Shown piece by piece: positions 7,059-15,022 of a stretch of 35,229 nucleotides of DNA. The notes under the pieces are model-generated. The model did no database searches. It worked only from the letters and a program-made list of their open reading frames with translations, and was not told the origin of the DNA. Origin of the DNA: Ovoidimarina sp050299695 (GTDB lineage: Bacteria; Pseudomonadota; Alphaproteobacteria; Rhodobacterales; Rhodobacteraceae); contig JBNKWI010000029.1 in NCBI GenBank assembly GCA_050299695.1, positions 1 to 35,229 of the forward strand, written 5' to 3'. The position numbers and the translations under genes are program-made. Positions within the stretch are counted from its first letter, which is position 1. The number at the start of each line of letters is the position of its first letter.

Positions 7059-7373
7059 TCAATTGTTGTCGCCACGCTCGCCAGTGTCGAGCACCGCACG
7101 CGCGATCGCGGTCGTGTCGTTGTTCGAGGTCGAGAGCGTCGCATCGCCCGAGACCGGGATCAGGTAGCGGCCCGCGCCGTCTCCGGTGTCGTCCTGAGCG
7201 AAATGCTCGATCGCATAGGCGACGTCGCCGGTCGAAGTCGGTTCGCCCACACGGTAGGCGCCGTCGCCCTGTTCGGTCATGGCGAAGTGCAGCCGCGCGT
7301 AATTGGCAGTGTCGGCAAAGGCCGGAGCGGTCAATGCGGCGGCGGAAACGGCAGCGATAAGAAGCGTTTTCAT
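7059..7373 (-). CDS. Small secreted protein of unknown function
   Basis: This 104-residue protein has a clean Sec signal peptide (MKTLLIAAVSAAALTAPAFA, cleavage after AFA at residue 20) and a mature part of ~84 residues. The mature part is acidic and rich in Asp, Thr and Gly (DTANYARLHFAMTEQGDGAY at its start). It has no cysteines and no membrane segment, so it is probably free in the periplasm or exported. I do not recognise a domain. The ATG at 7373 is preceded by AAGGAACC, and the frame upstream of it is not protein-like. It is monocistronic, with a strong terminator at 6989-7018, which suggests a well-expressed gene. Confidence 0.75.
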   Translation of the reverse strand: MKTLLIAAVSAAALTAPAFADTANYARLHFAMTEQGDGAYRVGEPTSTGDVAYAIEHFAQDDTGDGAGRYLIPVSGDATLSTSNNDTTAIARAVLDTGERGDNN

Positions 7374-7675
7374 TTCAATGGTTCCTTGCAGTCTTTGGAC
7401 CCTCAGTCCAGGTTTCGATCTGTCCGGTGGCTGTTGCCTCCGATGCACGGAAGCTGTGGTCGAACGCCCTCCAATTCAACGCACGGACGCGTGAAGTGGG
7501 CGCGATATTGGTGCGAAATCGCACATCTTCTTGTGCACCTCACGCGATCGCAGCAAATCTTGAAACAACTGACACGGGAGCGCGATTGGGTGAAATCTAC
7601 CAGCGCTTTCCGGAGCGTACGCTGCTTGACCGATGGGGCGGATTCCTTAGGGTGCCGAACAATCACGGAGGCCCG
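7374..7675. other. Intergenic region with a 14-bp palindrome; no structural gene seen
   Basis: About 300 bases separate the secreted-protein gene (minus) from the ORF preceding the Kdo-transferase-like gene (plus), so promoters for both directions must lie here. It contains the perfect palindrome GTGCGA-AA-TCGCAC (7511-7524), flanked by GCGCGATATTG and TTGTGCAC, and a shorter TGGAC-CCTCA-GTCCA near 7398-7412. Open frames exist on both strands (for example plus 7427-7750 and minus 7403-7666), but their translations look like noise. Confidence 0.45.
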
Positions 7676-7750
7676 ATGACCCGATCCGACACTGCGAAAT
7701 CGCGCAACCGAATCGCCTTGCTCGCGATTACGGACGGGCGCCGGGTGTGA
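7676..7750 (+). CDS. 24-residue ORF translationally coupled to the Kdo-transferase-like gene
   Basis: ATG at 7676 follows CGGAGGCCCG, a good ribosome-binding site. The ORF (MTRSDTAKSRNRIALLAITD then GRRV) ends with TGA at 7748-7750, overlapping the GTG start of the next gene in GTGTGA. The downstream GTG has no ribosome-binding site of its own, so this mini-ORF may exist mainly to deliver ribosomes to it. Alternatively it may be the remains of an N-terminal segment now in another frame. No known peptide family is recognised. Confidence 0.4.
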   Translation: MTRSDTAKSRNRIALLAITDGRRV

Positions 7751-8874
7751 GCGCCACGCGCCTCTGGTGCAATATCGGCGAGCCCGGCGAGGTCGCAGGG
7801 ATGCTCGAGATGCTCGACCATCTCGGTGACCGGATTCCCGAGCTTGCCGTTTTGGTGACCGGAGGACGGCTCGTGCGTCTTCCGGAGACGGTGCCGGATG
7901 GTGTTTTCAGACTTCAGAAGCCCTATGATCTGCCGCAGAGCGTCGACCGGTTCCTCGACGAGCAAAAACCGGACGCCGTGGTGCTCACCGGCTCCGACCT
8001 CTTCCCCTCCGCGATCACGGCCTGCAAGCTGCGCGGCATCCCCCTCGCCCTCGCCAATGCGAGCTTCCGCGAGCGCAGCCGTCTTGGCGAGCGGCTGCTG
8101 GACTTCCGGCTGGGCGCGCGCCTTCGTGCCTTCGACCGGATATTCGCCGTCGCCGAGGAAGATGCCGAGCAATTCGTGCGCAAGGGTTCGCCACGCGAAA
8201 GCATCGACGTCGTCGGGCCGTTCGAGGCGATGCCGCCGGCGCTTCCCTGCGACGAAGGCGAGCGCGAATATCTCACCAGGCTTCTCTCGACCCGTCCGGT
8301 CCTCCTGGCAGCCGCGCTGCCCGAGGCGGAATACCCCGCGGTCGAGTCCGCGTTCCGAGCCGCCAATCGGCAATCGCACCGGCTGCTTCTCGTCGTTGTG
8401 CCCGCCGACCCGTCCAAAGGTGCCGAGACCGCGGATTTCTTCGAAGATGCCGGCTGGCTGACGGCGCGGCGCGAGAACGGTGAAGAACCCGATCAGAACG
8501 TGCAGATCTACATCGCAGACGCTGCGGATGAACAGGGGCTTTGGTATCGCCTCGCGCCGCTTACCTTTCTTGGCGGCACGCTCACGGGACAAACCTTTCC
8601 CGATCCCATGCAACCCGCTGCATTGGGATCTGCTGTAATTCATGGCGCCGCTGCCGCAAACGGACCTTCGCAACTTCTCCGCCTTGCCGCGGAGGGTGCC
8701 ACGCGGCCGGTGGCCGATTCCATGGATCTTGCGGCCGCGGTCGCCGATCTTCTCGCGCCGGATCGGGCTGCCGCGCTGGCCGGTCGGGCGTGGGACATCA
8801 TCTCGCGCGGTGTGGAATCCGCCGAACGCGCGGCGGCCGCCGTTGCGGTGCTGCTGAAAAGCGCGGGTCAATGA
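7747..8874 (+). CDS. waaA: Kdo transferase-like glycosyltransferase (WaaA/KdtA family), short form
   Basis: The 375-residue protein aligns by eye with 3-deoxy-D-manno-octulosonate transferases, which add Kdo to lipid IVA at the inner membrane. LWCNIGEPGEVAGML (6-20) corresponds to the family's IWxHAxSxGE with its catalytic Glu. DAVVLTGSDLFPSAI then GIPLALANASFRERS (about 77-108) corresponds to the ExELWPN...GIPxxLxNARLS region. TFLGGTLTGQTFPDPMQPAALGSAVIHG (about 277-304) corresponds to the nucleotide-sugar site GGS...HNPLEPAA. The N-terminal membrane anchor of ~40-50 residues found in classical WaaA is missing, and several signature residues differ. The start is GTG at 7747, coupled to an upstream mini-ORF; the stop overlaps the lpxK ATG. 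The lpxK linkage strongly supports a lipopolysaccharide role. The exact acceptor and donor are not proven, hence the hedged symbol. Confidence 0.72.
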   Translation: MSATRLWCNIGEPGEVAGMLEMLDHLGDRIPELAVLVTGGRLVRLPETVPDGVFRLQKPYDLPQSVDRFLDEQKPDAVVLTGSDLFPSAITACKLRGIPLALANASFRERSRLGERLLDFRLGARLRAFDRIFAVAEEDAEQFVRKGSPRESIDVVGPFEAMPPALPCDEGEREYLTRLLSTRPVLLAAALPEAEYPAVESAFRAANRQSHRLLLVVVPADPSKGAETADFFEDAGWLTARRENGEEPDQNVQIYIADAADEQGLWYRLAPLTFLGGTLTGQTFPDPMQPAALGSAVIHGAAAANGPSQLLRLAAEGATRPVADSMDLAAAVADLLAPDRAAALAGRAWDIISRGVESAERAAAAVAVLLKSAGQ

Positions 8875-9866
8875 AGGCGCCCGGCTTCTGGTACCCGACT
8901 TCGGAGGGAGTGCCCTGGCAGGCGCGGATGCTCGCGCCGCTCGCCGGTCTCTATGCTGCAGGCACCCGTGCCCGGCTGAGGCGGGCTCCAGGTCACGCGC
9001 CGGCTGTGCCGGTCATCTGCGTGGGCAACATCAATGCCGGTGGCACCGGCAAGACGCCCACCGTGATCGCTTTGGTCGAACGGCTCATCGCTTCGGGTCG
9101 CAGCCCGGTGATCGTGTCCCGGGGTTACGGTGGACGCATCGCCGGACCCGAGCGGGTCGATCCGGCGCGCCACTCGGCCGAAGATGTCGGCGACGAGCCG
9201 CTCCTTCTCGCCGCCTTCGCGCCGGTTTGGGTCTCGCGTGACCGGACGGAAGGGGTTCGGTCGGCCGAAGCGGACGGCGCGGATGTGATCCTGTTCGACG
9301 ACGGGTTCCAGGATCCGTCGGTGCCCAAGGCCCTGTCGCTCGTCGTGGTCGATGCCGCGGCCGGGTTCGGCAATGGCCGCGTCCTCCCCGCGGGGCCGTT
9401 GCGGGAACCGGTCGCGACCGGCCTGAAACGCGCCTCGGCTCTGGTGAGCATCGGCGCGCCGGAATCTCAGGCGGCATTCGTCCGGCGCTGGGGCAGGGCG
9501 GTCCCCTGTCCGCACATGGAGGCCGCGCTCGATCCGCTGCCTACCGGCCTGCCTTGGCGCGGCCTCCGGGTCCTCGCGTTCGCCGGGATTGGCCGGCCGG
9601 AGAAGTTCTTCGGCACACTCGACGCGCTCGGCGCCGAGATTCTCCGCGCGGTGCCACTCGGCGACCACCAGCCGCTGACGCCCGCGCTCATGACCCGGCT
9701 CGAAGGCGAGGCGAAGCTCCGGGGCGCGCAGCTCGTCACAACGGAAAAGGACGCCGTGCGTCTGCCGGCGTCCTTTCGTCAGAAGGTCGTCACGCTGCCG
9801 GTGCGGCTCCGCTTTGGCGCGCCGGAAAAGCTCGACGCGCTCCTCGAAACCGCGCTCCGGGCCTAG
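8871..9866 (+). CDS. lpxK: Tetraacyldisaccharide 4'-kinase (lipid A 4'-kinase)
   Basis: The 331-residue inner-membrane-associated kinase phosphorylates the 4' position of the lipid A disaccharide to give lipid IVA, the substrate of the Kdo transferase encoded just upstream. The N-terminal amphipathic region (KAPGFWYP.....WQARMLAPLAGLYA) begins in the way typical of LpxK. The Walker A motif is GNINAGGTGKTP (52-63), RGYGG lies at 84-88, and the family signature VILFDDGFQD (139-148) carries the catalytic acidic residues. TTEKDAVRL near the C terminus is also characteristic. The ATG overlaps the preceding stop (ATGA). The TAG stop shares a CTAG with the stop of the convergent dsbA-like gene, so the two mRNAs overlap at their ends. 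All signature motifs are intact. Confidence 0.95.
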   Translation: MKAPGFWYPTSEGVPWQARMLAPLAGLYAAGTRARLRRAPGHAPAVPVICVGNINAGGTGKTPTVIALVERLIASGRSPVIVSRGYGGRIAGPERVDPARHSAEDVGDEPLLLAAFAPVWVSRDRTEGVRSAEADGADVILFDDGFQDPSVPKALSLVVVDAAAGFGNGRVLPAGPLREPVATGLKRASALVSIGAPESQAAFVRRWGRAVPCPHMEAALDPLPTGLPWRGLRVLAFAGIGRPEKFFGTLDALGAEILRAVPLGDHQPLTPALMTRLEGEAKLRGAQLVTTEKDAVRLPASFRQKVVTLPVRLRFGAPEKLDALLETALRA

Positions 9867-10531
9867 CCGTCCAGCTCCGCGTCGAGCACCTTGCGGAACT
9901 CGTCATAGGGCATATTGGTATACTTGGTCCCGTCGATCACGAAGGAGGGTGTGGAGTCGATCCCGTCGGCCGTGGTGTTCTTCTCGAAACTCGCGACGAG
10001 CGCCTCGGCCATGGTCTGGTCGGACAGGCAGGCCTCCACCTGATCCTCGGTCAGACCCGCCGTCCGCCCGAGCTTGCGCAGGTTGGCCGCGATCCCCGCC
10101 GGGTCGCCGCCCGCGGTCCAATCCGTCTGCCCGCGATAGAGCGCATCGGCAAAGCCGAAATAGCGATCCTTGCCGCCGCAGCGCGCCAGCATCCCGGCCC
10201 AGAGCCCGAACCGGTCGAAATAGACTTCGCGGTAGATGAAGTGGACCTTGCCGGTGTCGATGTAGTCGGCCTTCAGATCGCTGAAGACCGTCTCGTGGAA
10301 ATGCCGGCAATGCGGGCAGGTGAACGACGCGTATTCGATCACCGTCACCGGCGCATTCGGATCGCCGAGGGTCATTTCCTCTACGATCGAAGTGTCGACG
10401 TCCGCCGCGTCCTGCGCCAGGGCGGCGCCTGGCAGCGAGAGGTCCGATGTGCTGGAGGGTTGCCCCATCCACAGTGTCGCGCCGACCAATCCGGCGAGGC
10501 CCAGTGCGGCGGCGGTAAGAACACGGTTCAT
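9863..10531 (-). CDS. DsbA-family thiol:disulfide oxidoreductase
   Basis: This 222-residue protein has a hydrophobic N-terminal segment (about residues 4-22, signal peptide or anchor), a linker, and a thioredoxin-fold domain. The active site is CPHC (72-75) within EYASFTCPHCRHFHE, the DsbA-type dipeptide. The cis-proline loop is STPSFVIDG, and an alpha-helical insertion lies between them. It probably introduces or reshuffles disulfides in periplasmic proteins. The four cysteines include a second pair (CGGKDR and ACLSDQ). The start ATG overlaps the stop of the DUF721 gene (ATGA), a pairing frequent in Rhodobacterales although the two proteins have no obvious shared function. The Thioredoxin_4/DsbA-like family fits best; no dsbB is nearby, and whether this is the principal DsbA is unknown. 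Confidence 0.88.
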   Translation of the reverse strand: MNRVLTAAALGLAGLVGATLWMGQPSSTSDLSLPGAALAQDAADVDTSIVEEMTLGDPNAPVTVIEYASFTCPHCRHFHETVFSDLKADYIDTGKVHFIYREVYFDRFGLWAGMLARCGGKDRYFGFADALYRGQTDWTAGGDPAGIAANLRKLGRTAGLTEDQVEACLSDQTMAEALVASFEKNTTADGIDSTPSFVIDGTKYTNMPYDEFRKVLDAELDG

Positions 10532-11049
10532 GCTTTGCCTTTCAGCTTTTCCGATTTCGTGAGGATATTGGCCCCCAGCTCGGCCAGTGCAAGCCGAAGC
10601 CCGTCATCGCCGACCGACGCGGCCATTTCCCGCGCCTCTGCGCGGGCCGGCGCGGCGGGGCCGGCCCGGGAAGGTTTCGGGGCGGGGGCGAAGTCCACGC
10701 GGCCCTCGGCAAATCCGGTCGCCGCGGTCTGCGTGACCCGGATCTGCGAGATCGCCGCATAGCCGTAGCAGGCATTCACCCGCTCGCGCAGCCGCTCCTT
10801 CTGCATCTCGACGATGGGCGCATGCGCGCCGGTCGTCAGCACCGTCAGGGTGGCGCCCAGCCCCTGCCGCCCGTAGCGCACGTCCACCGGGCGGGTCGTC
10901 GCGGCGAGATCGGGGCCGGCGATCTCGGCCCAATTGGTCAGCACGCGCGACACGGCAAAGCCCCGCGACTCGCCGGCTTCGCGCATCTGCCGCGCCAGGA
11001 GCGATCCTGTGCGTCTGAAGCCTTTTCCGTTGCCGGCCTTGCGCGCCAT
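10528..11049 (-). CDS. DUF721 (DciA-like) protein
   Basis: The 173-residue cytosolic protein carries a DUF721 domain: an N-terminal basic region, then VLTNWAEIAGPDLAATTRPV (about 56-75), a beta strand LGATLTVLTTG and the helix VEMQKERLRERVNACYGYAAISQIRV (about 99-124). This is the fold of DciA, the replicative helicase operator/loader found in bacteria without DnaC. The C terminus (about 130-165) is a low-complexity Ala/Pro linker plus a short helix. The role as a DnaB loader is inferred from the family; the sequence itself only shows the domain. It heads a two-gene operon with the dsbA-like gene and is divergent from mutY across 79 bases, which must hold both promoters. Confidence 0.82.
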   Translation of the reverse strand: MARKAGNGKGFRRTGSLLARQMREAGESRGFAVSRVLTNWAEIAGPDLAATTRPVDVRYGRQGLGATLTVLTTGAHAPIVEMQKERLRERVNACYGYAAISQIRVTQTAATGFAEGRVDFAPAPKPSRAGPAAPARAEAREMAASVGDDGLRLALAELGANILTKSEKLKGKA

Positions 11050-11128
11050 CTGTCCTTCCCCGATCCGTCCCCTATTCTAGGAGGGACGGCCTGTCGCGCC
11101 ATATCAAAGCTGATGGTGGGGATAAAGA

Positions 11129-12190
11129 ATGCGTGACGATGCGGGGGCGGCGGCGGTGCTCCTCGACTGGTACGACCGGAACGCCCGCGCGCTGCCCTGG
11201 CGCGTGAGCCCGGCGAAGCGTCGCGCCGGGGTCCGCCCGGATTCCTACCGGGTCTGGCTGTCGGAGGTGATGCTCCAGCAGACCACGGTCGCGGCGGTCA
11301 GGGAGTATTTCCACCGTTTCACCACGCTCTGGCCCGATGTCGCCGCGCTGGCGGCCGCCCCCGACGCCGCAGTCATGGCCGAATGGGCGGGGCTCGGCTA
11401 CTACGCAAGGGCGCGGAACCTCCTGAAATGCGCCCGTGCCGTGGTGGCGGATCATGGCGGGCGGTTTCCCGACACGCGCGAAGCCTTGCAGAGACTCCCC
11501 GGCGTCGGGCCCTACACCTCGGCCGCCATCGCCGCGATTGCCTTCGACCGGGCCGAGACCGCGGTCGACGGCAATGTCGAGCGGGTGATGGCCCGGCTCC
11601 ACGCGGTCGAAACGCCGCTTCCCGCCGCCAAGCCCATGCTCACCGCCCACGCCGCCGCGCTGACGCCGGCCGAGCGGCCCGGCGACTACGCGCAGGCGGT
11701 GATGGACCTGGGCGCGACGATCTGCACTCCGCGTTCGCCCGCCTGCGGAATCTGCCCATGGTCCGCCCGCTGCGCCGCCCGCCGTCTCGGGATAGCTGGC
11801 GAGCTGCCGCGCAAGAGCCCGAAGCCCGCCAAACCGGTGCGTCTCGGCGTGGTCTATGTCGGGCGCCGTACCGATGGCGCCTGGCTTCTCGAGACCCGGG
11901 AACCCTCGGGGCTCCTCGGCGGGATGCTGGGTTGGCCCGGATCGGATTGGAGCGCGGCGCCCGAGGCGGTCCCGCCCGCGCCCGGCGACTGGGAGGAGAT
12001 CGGCGCCGAGGTCCGCCATACCTTCACCCATTTCCACCTGCGCCTCGCGGTGCGTGCCGCGGAACTCCCCGCAGGCGCCGAACCCGCCCGCGGCCATTTC
12101 GTCCCGCGCGACGCCTTCCGCCCCGCCGCGCTCCCCACGGTGATGCGCAAGGCCTACGATCTCGCCGCCTCACATCTCGCCGGCGATTGA
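11129..12190 (+). CDS. mutY: A/G-specific adenine glycosylase MutY
   Basis: The 353-residue DNA repair enzyme removes adenine mispaired with 8-oxoguanine. The catalytic Glu46 lies in SEVMLQQTTV, the helix-hairpin-helix in LPGVGPYTSAAI (123-134), and the catalytic Asp147 in AVDGNVERV. The [4Fe-4S] cluster is bound by Cys199, Cys206, Cys209 and Cys215 (C-x6-C-x2-C-x5-C). The C-terminal NUDIX-like domain that reads 8-oxoG (about 230-345) is present, with LGVVYVGRR and HTFTHFHLRL. The length is normal. It starts at the ATG at 11129. The gene is 31 bases upstream of alkB on the same strand and divergent from the DUF721 gene. All catalytic and metal-binding residues are present. Confidence 0.96.
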   Translation: MRDDAGAAAVLLDWYDRNARALPWRVSPAKRRAGVRPDSYRVWLSEVMLQQTTVAAVREYFHRFTTLWPDVAALAAAPDAAVMAEWAGLGYYARARNLLKCARAVVADHGGRFPDTREALQRLPGVGPYTSAAIAAIAFDRAETAVDGNVERVMARLHAVETPLPAAKPMLTAHAAALTPAERPGDYAQAVMDLGATICTPRSPACGICPWSARCAARRLGIAGELPRKSPKPAKPVRLGVVYVGRRTDGAWLLETREPSGLLGGMLGWPGSDWSAAPEAVPPAPGDWEEIGAEVRHTFTHFHLRLAVRAAELPAGAEPARGHFVPRDAFRPAALPTVMRKAYDLAASHLAGD

Positions 12191-12221
12191 GCCCGCAGCC
12201 GGCCTCGCCTAAGCTCCCGCC

Positions 12222-13349
12222 ATGGCCGAAACCCGCCCCTCGCTTGCCCATGCCCTGCCCTTCTGGGGCGCCTTCGCGCTGGTCCCGCTGACGCTCGCCG
12301 TCGCCCTTGCGGGCGGCTGGTGGCTCCTCGCGATCCCCGGGGCGACCTGGCTCCTGTTCTCGGGGTTCGATGCGCTCCTCGGTCAGGACCGCGACAACCT
12401 GCCGCCCGACACGCCCGAGACCGCGCTCCTGTGGCACCGCCTCGGGACGCGCGTCTGGCCCTTCCTCCAGGTTTTGCTGCTCTTCGGCCTGCTCGCCTAC
12501 GCGCCTCGCGCCGCGCATCTTTCGGTGATCGAGGAGATCGGCCTGTTCTTCGGGGTCGGCGTCCTGACCGGCACCGTCGGCATCACCTATGCGCACGAAC
12601 TGATGCACCGCCCCGGCCGCTTCGAACGCTGGCTCGGCGACGTGCTGATGGCGATGGTGATGTACGGCCATTTCCGGAGCGAGCATCTCCATGTCCACCA
12701 CACCCATGTCGGCACCCCGCGCGACGCGGTGACGGCCCGCTATTCCGAAGGCTTCCCGCATTTCTACGCCCGCGTCCTGAGGCAGTCCTTTCTCTCGGCC
12801 TGGCGCACCGAAAAGGCCCGGCTCGCCCGCAAGGGCCTGCCCTGGTGGGACCGCGCCAACCCGTTCTGGCGCTACTGGGGGCTCCAGGCCCTGTTCCTCC
12901 TCGCCGCGATGCTGGCCGGGGGCTGGGCGGGGCTCGGCCTCTTCCTCTACCAGGCTTCGGTGGCGGTCTGGCAGCTCGAACTCGTCAATTATGTCGAGCA
13001 TTACGGGCTGACCCGGAAACATCTCGGCCATGGCCGCTACGAACCGGTCCAGCCGCACCATTCCTGGGACGCGACCCACAAGGCGACGAACCGGCTCCTG
13101 ATCAACCTCCAGCGCCATTCCGACCACCACATCAAGCCCGCGCGCCCCTTCCCGCTCCTGCAAAGCGGCGATCCCGGCGCGGTGCCGGAGCTGCCCCACG
13201 GCTATCCCCTGATGACCGCCGCGGCGATGATCCCGCCGCTCTGGCGCGGCATCATGAACCCGCGCGTGCGGAAATGGCGGGCGATGTACTATCCCGAGAT
13301 CACCGACTGGCGCCCCTATACCCGCGCCACGAACCCGATGCCCCGCTGA
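12222..13349 (+). CDS. alkB: Alkane 1-monooxygenase (AlkB-type, membrane di-iron)
   Basis: The 375-residue integral membrane hydroxylase oxidises terminal C-H bonds of medium-chain alkanes. Four to six hydrophobic helices are visible (about 12-31, 33-47, 80-94, 107-123, 222-246). The eight or nine iron-liganding histidines lie in the expected boxes: HELMH (125-129), EHLHVHH (154-160) and LQRHSDHH (296-303), together with the AlkB signature NYVEHYGL (256-263). The last two motifs separate AlkB from fatty acid desaturases. The electron donors rubredoxin and rubredoxin reductase are not encoded here. It starts 31 bases after mutY; no dedicated terminator follows, and imuB converges 9 bases beyond the stop. 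Substrate range cannot be read from sequence. Confidence 0.93.
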   Translation: MAETRPSLAHALPFWGAFALVPLTLAVALAGGWWLLAIPGATWLLFSGFDALLGQDRDNLPPDTPETALLWHRLGTRVWPFLQVLLLFGLLAYAPRAAHLSVIEEIGLFFGVGVLTGTVGITYAHELMHRPGRFERWLGDVLMAMVMYGHFRSEHLHVHHTHVGTPRDAVTARYSEGFPHFYARVLRQSFLSAWRTEKARLARKGLPWWDRANPFWRYWGLQALFLLAAMLAGGWAGLGLFLYQASVAVWQLELVNYVEHYGLTRKHLGHGRYEPVQPHHSWDATHKATNRLLINLQRHSDHHIKPARPFPLLQSGDPGAVPELPHGYPLMTAAAMIPPLWRGIMNPRVRKWRAMYYPEITDWRPYTRATNPMPR

Positions 13350-13358
13350 GCGGCAGCG

Positions 13359-15002
13359 TCACGCGAAGGCCCCCTGGCAGAACCAGCCCGACGACATCGT
13401 CCCGCCATGGGCGTAGTACAGCCAGAGCCGCTCGCCCCCGGCCGTCGTCACCCGCCAGTAATCCCGCACCCCGCTGCGCCATTCGGGTGTGTCGAGCCAC
13501 CATTCCGGCGCGATCCGTTCCGGCCCGACCGCCTCCCGCACCTCGAAATCGCGCCGCCGCCAGCGGAAACCGGCGGGCAGGCTCGGGGTGTCCTCCGCGG
13601 TGACCGGCTCGGGCCGCCAGATCAGCACCGGGCGCGGCACCGGCGGGGCGGGCCAGTCATGCACCGGCTCCGACCAGGCCGCCGCCATCGTGATCACCGC
13701 CTTTTCCGGGATGTGGCTGTCGCCCGGATGCTGCCTTGTGATCGCCTCCATCCCGATCCGCGCCCCGAGCCGCCCGATCAGCAGCGCCCGATCTGGGCTC
13801 TCCGCCTCCCCGGCGCCGAGCCGGTTCCGGTGCTGCCGCGCCTGCACCGGCTCGGTCACCACCGCCTCGATCCGCACCCGGTCGATCCCGAACCCCGCGT
13901 CGATCCCGCCCAGCCGCAGCGCCAGGAGCGGGCGGATCTGGTCGGGGCGGGCCGTGGCCTGCGCGAGCCCGATCTCGGTCCGCTCCACGCCGTGATCGGA
14001 GCGGAAGCAGTCGAGCCGCACCCGCCGCGCGCCGCGCCCCTTCGCCCGGAGCGCCGCCTCGAGGCGCGGCAGCAGCCGGTCGATCGCCGCGAGGATATTC
14101 GCCTCGAGCCCGATCGGCTCGGGCAGCGTGAGCCGCACCGCGAAGGGGACCTCGGACTGCGCTGGCGAGATCGGCTCGGGCTCGATCCCGAGCGCCTGGT
14201 CGAGCCGCTGCACCAGTTCGCGCCCGAAGCGCCGGGCGAGGCCCGCGCGGGGCTGGCCGAACAGGTCGTCGATGCGCCTGAGCCCCAGACGGTTCAGCGC
14301 TTCGACGGTGTCCGGTTCCAGCCGCAAAGCCGCGAGCGGCAGCGCCGCCAGCGCCTGCCGCGTCTGGCCCGGCGCCGCGATCCGCCCCGCGGCAGCGCCC
14401 GCCGCCCGCTCCCGCGCCGGCGCCGGCCCGCCCCGCTCCCAGTGCCGGCGTTTCGCCGCGCGCGACCGCGTCGCCCGCGCCTCCTGGTCGATCGCATCGC
14501 CGCCCCGGCCCGAGCCGCCCGCCGGCACTCCGGCAAAGCGCGCCAGCGCCCAGGCCGCCCCGGCGCTGTCGGCGATCCCGGCCCGCACCGTCAGCCCGAG
14601 CTGCGCGCACTCCTCCGCGGCCTTTTCCAGGAGCGCCGCCTCGCCGCCGAAGAGATGCGCCGCGCCGCTGAGGTCGATCATCAGCGCGGCCGGCGGCTCC
14701 TCGGAGACCCAGGGGCTGAACTTCCCCGCCCAGCGCCGGAGCGCGGTCAGGAAGGCCGCCTCCGCTACCGGATCGCGCGGCCGCGTCACCAGCGACGGGC
14801 ACAGCGCCAGCGCATCCTGCAGCGGCTGCCCGCGGACCAGCCCCGCCGCGCTCGCCGCTGGCGAGAGCGCGGTCAGGACCTGCATCCCCCGGCGTTCCTC
14901 GACCACCGCGAACGGACCTTCCTCCGCGCCCGGATCGAGACGCAGCAAACGCTCCGCACCGAGGCGCGGAAACCAGAGCGAGAGGATGCGGCGGTCGGGC
15001 AT
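13359..15002 (-). CDS. imuB: ImuB, Y-family polymerase-like mutasome protein
   Basis: The 547-residue protein has the Y-family polymerase fold but not its catalytic residues. The N terminus ILSLWFPRLGAERLL replaces the first metal-binding Asp, and PPAALMIDLSGAAHLFGG (about 103-120) lacks the SxDE pair of active DinB enzymes. The helix-hairpin-helix/finger part includes VEALNRLGLRRIDDLFGQPRAGLARRFG, and the C terminus ends in the ImuB-specific YWRVTTAGGERLWLY.....WFCQGAFA. ImuB links the error-prone polymerase DnaE2 to the beta clamp in SOS mutagenesis. A perfect LexA box lies 20 bases before the ATG, so the gene is probably SOS-induced. The usual imuA is not upstream and dnaE2 is not in the window, so this copy stands alone. 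A long open frame on the opposite strand is a GC-bias shadow. Confidence 0.92.
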   Translation of the reverse strand: MPDRRILSLWFPRLGAERLLRLDPGAEEGPFAVVEERRGMQVLTALSPAASAAGLVRGQPLQDALALCPSLVTRPRDPVAEAAFLTALRRWAGKFSPWVSEEPPAALMIDLSGAAHLFGGEAALLEKAAEECAQLGLTVRAGIADSAGAAWALARFAGVPAGGSGRGGDAIDQEARATRSRAAKRRHWERGGPAPARERAAGAAAGRIAAPGQTRQALAALPLAALRLEPDTVEALNRLGLRRIDDLFGQPRAGLARRFGRELVQRLDQALGIEPEPISPAQSEVPFAVRLTLPEPIGLEANILAAIDRLLPRLEAALRAKGRGARRVRLDCFRSDHGVERTEIGLAQATARPDQIRPLLALRLGGIDAGFGIDRVRIEAVVTEPVQARQHRNRLGAGEAESPDRALLIGRLGARIGMEAITRQHPGDSHIPEKAVITMAAAWSEPVHDWPAPPVPRPVLIWRPEPVTAEDTPSLPAGFRWRRRDFEVREAVGPERIAPEWWLDTPEWRSGVRDYWRVTTAGGERLWLYYAHGGTMSSGWFCQGAFA

Positions 15003-15022
15003 TGTCGGTGGCAGCCGATAAT

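Noticed and set aside
7427..7675. Upstream part of a 107-codon plus-strand ORF ending before the Kdo-transferase-like gene
   Set aside because: No family-like sequence and no ribosome-binding site at 7427; only the last 24 codons, which have a good SD, were kept as a candidate.
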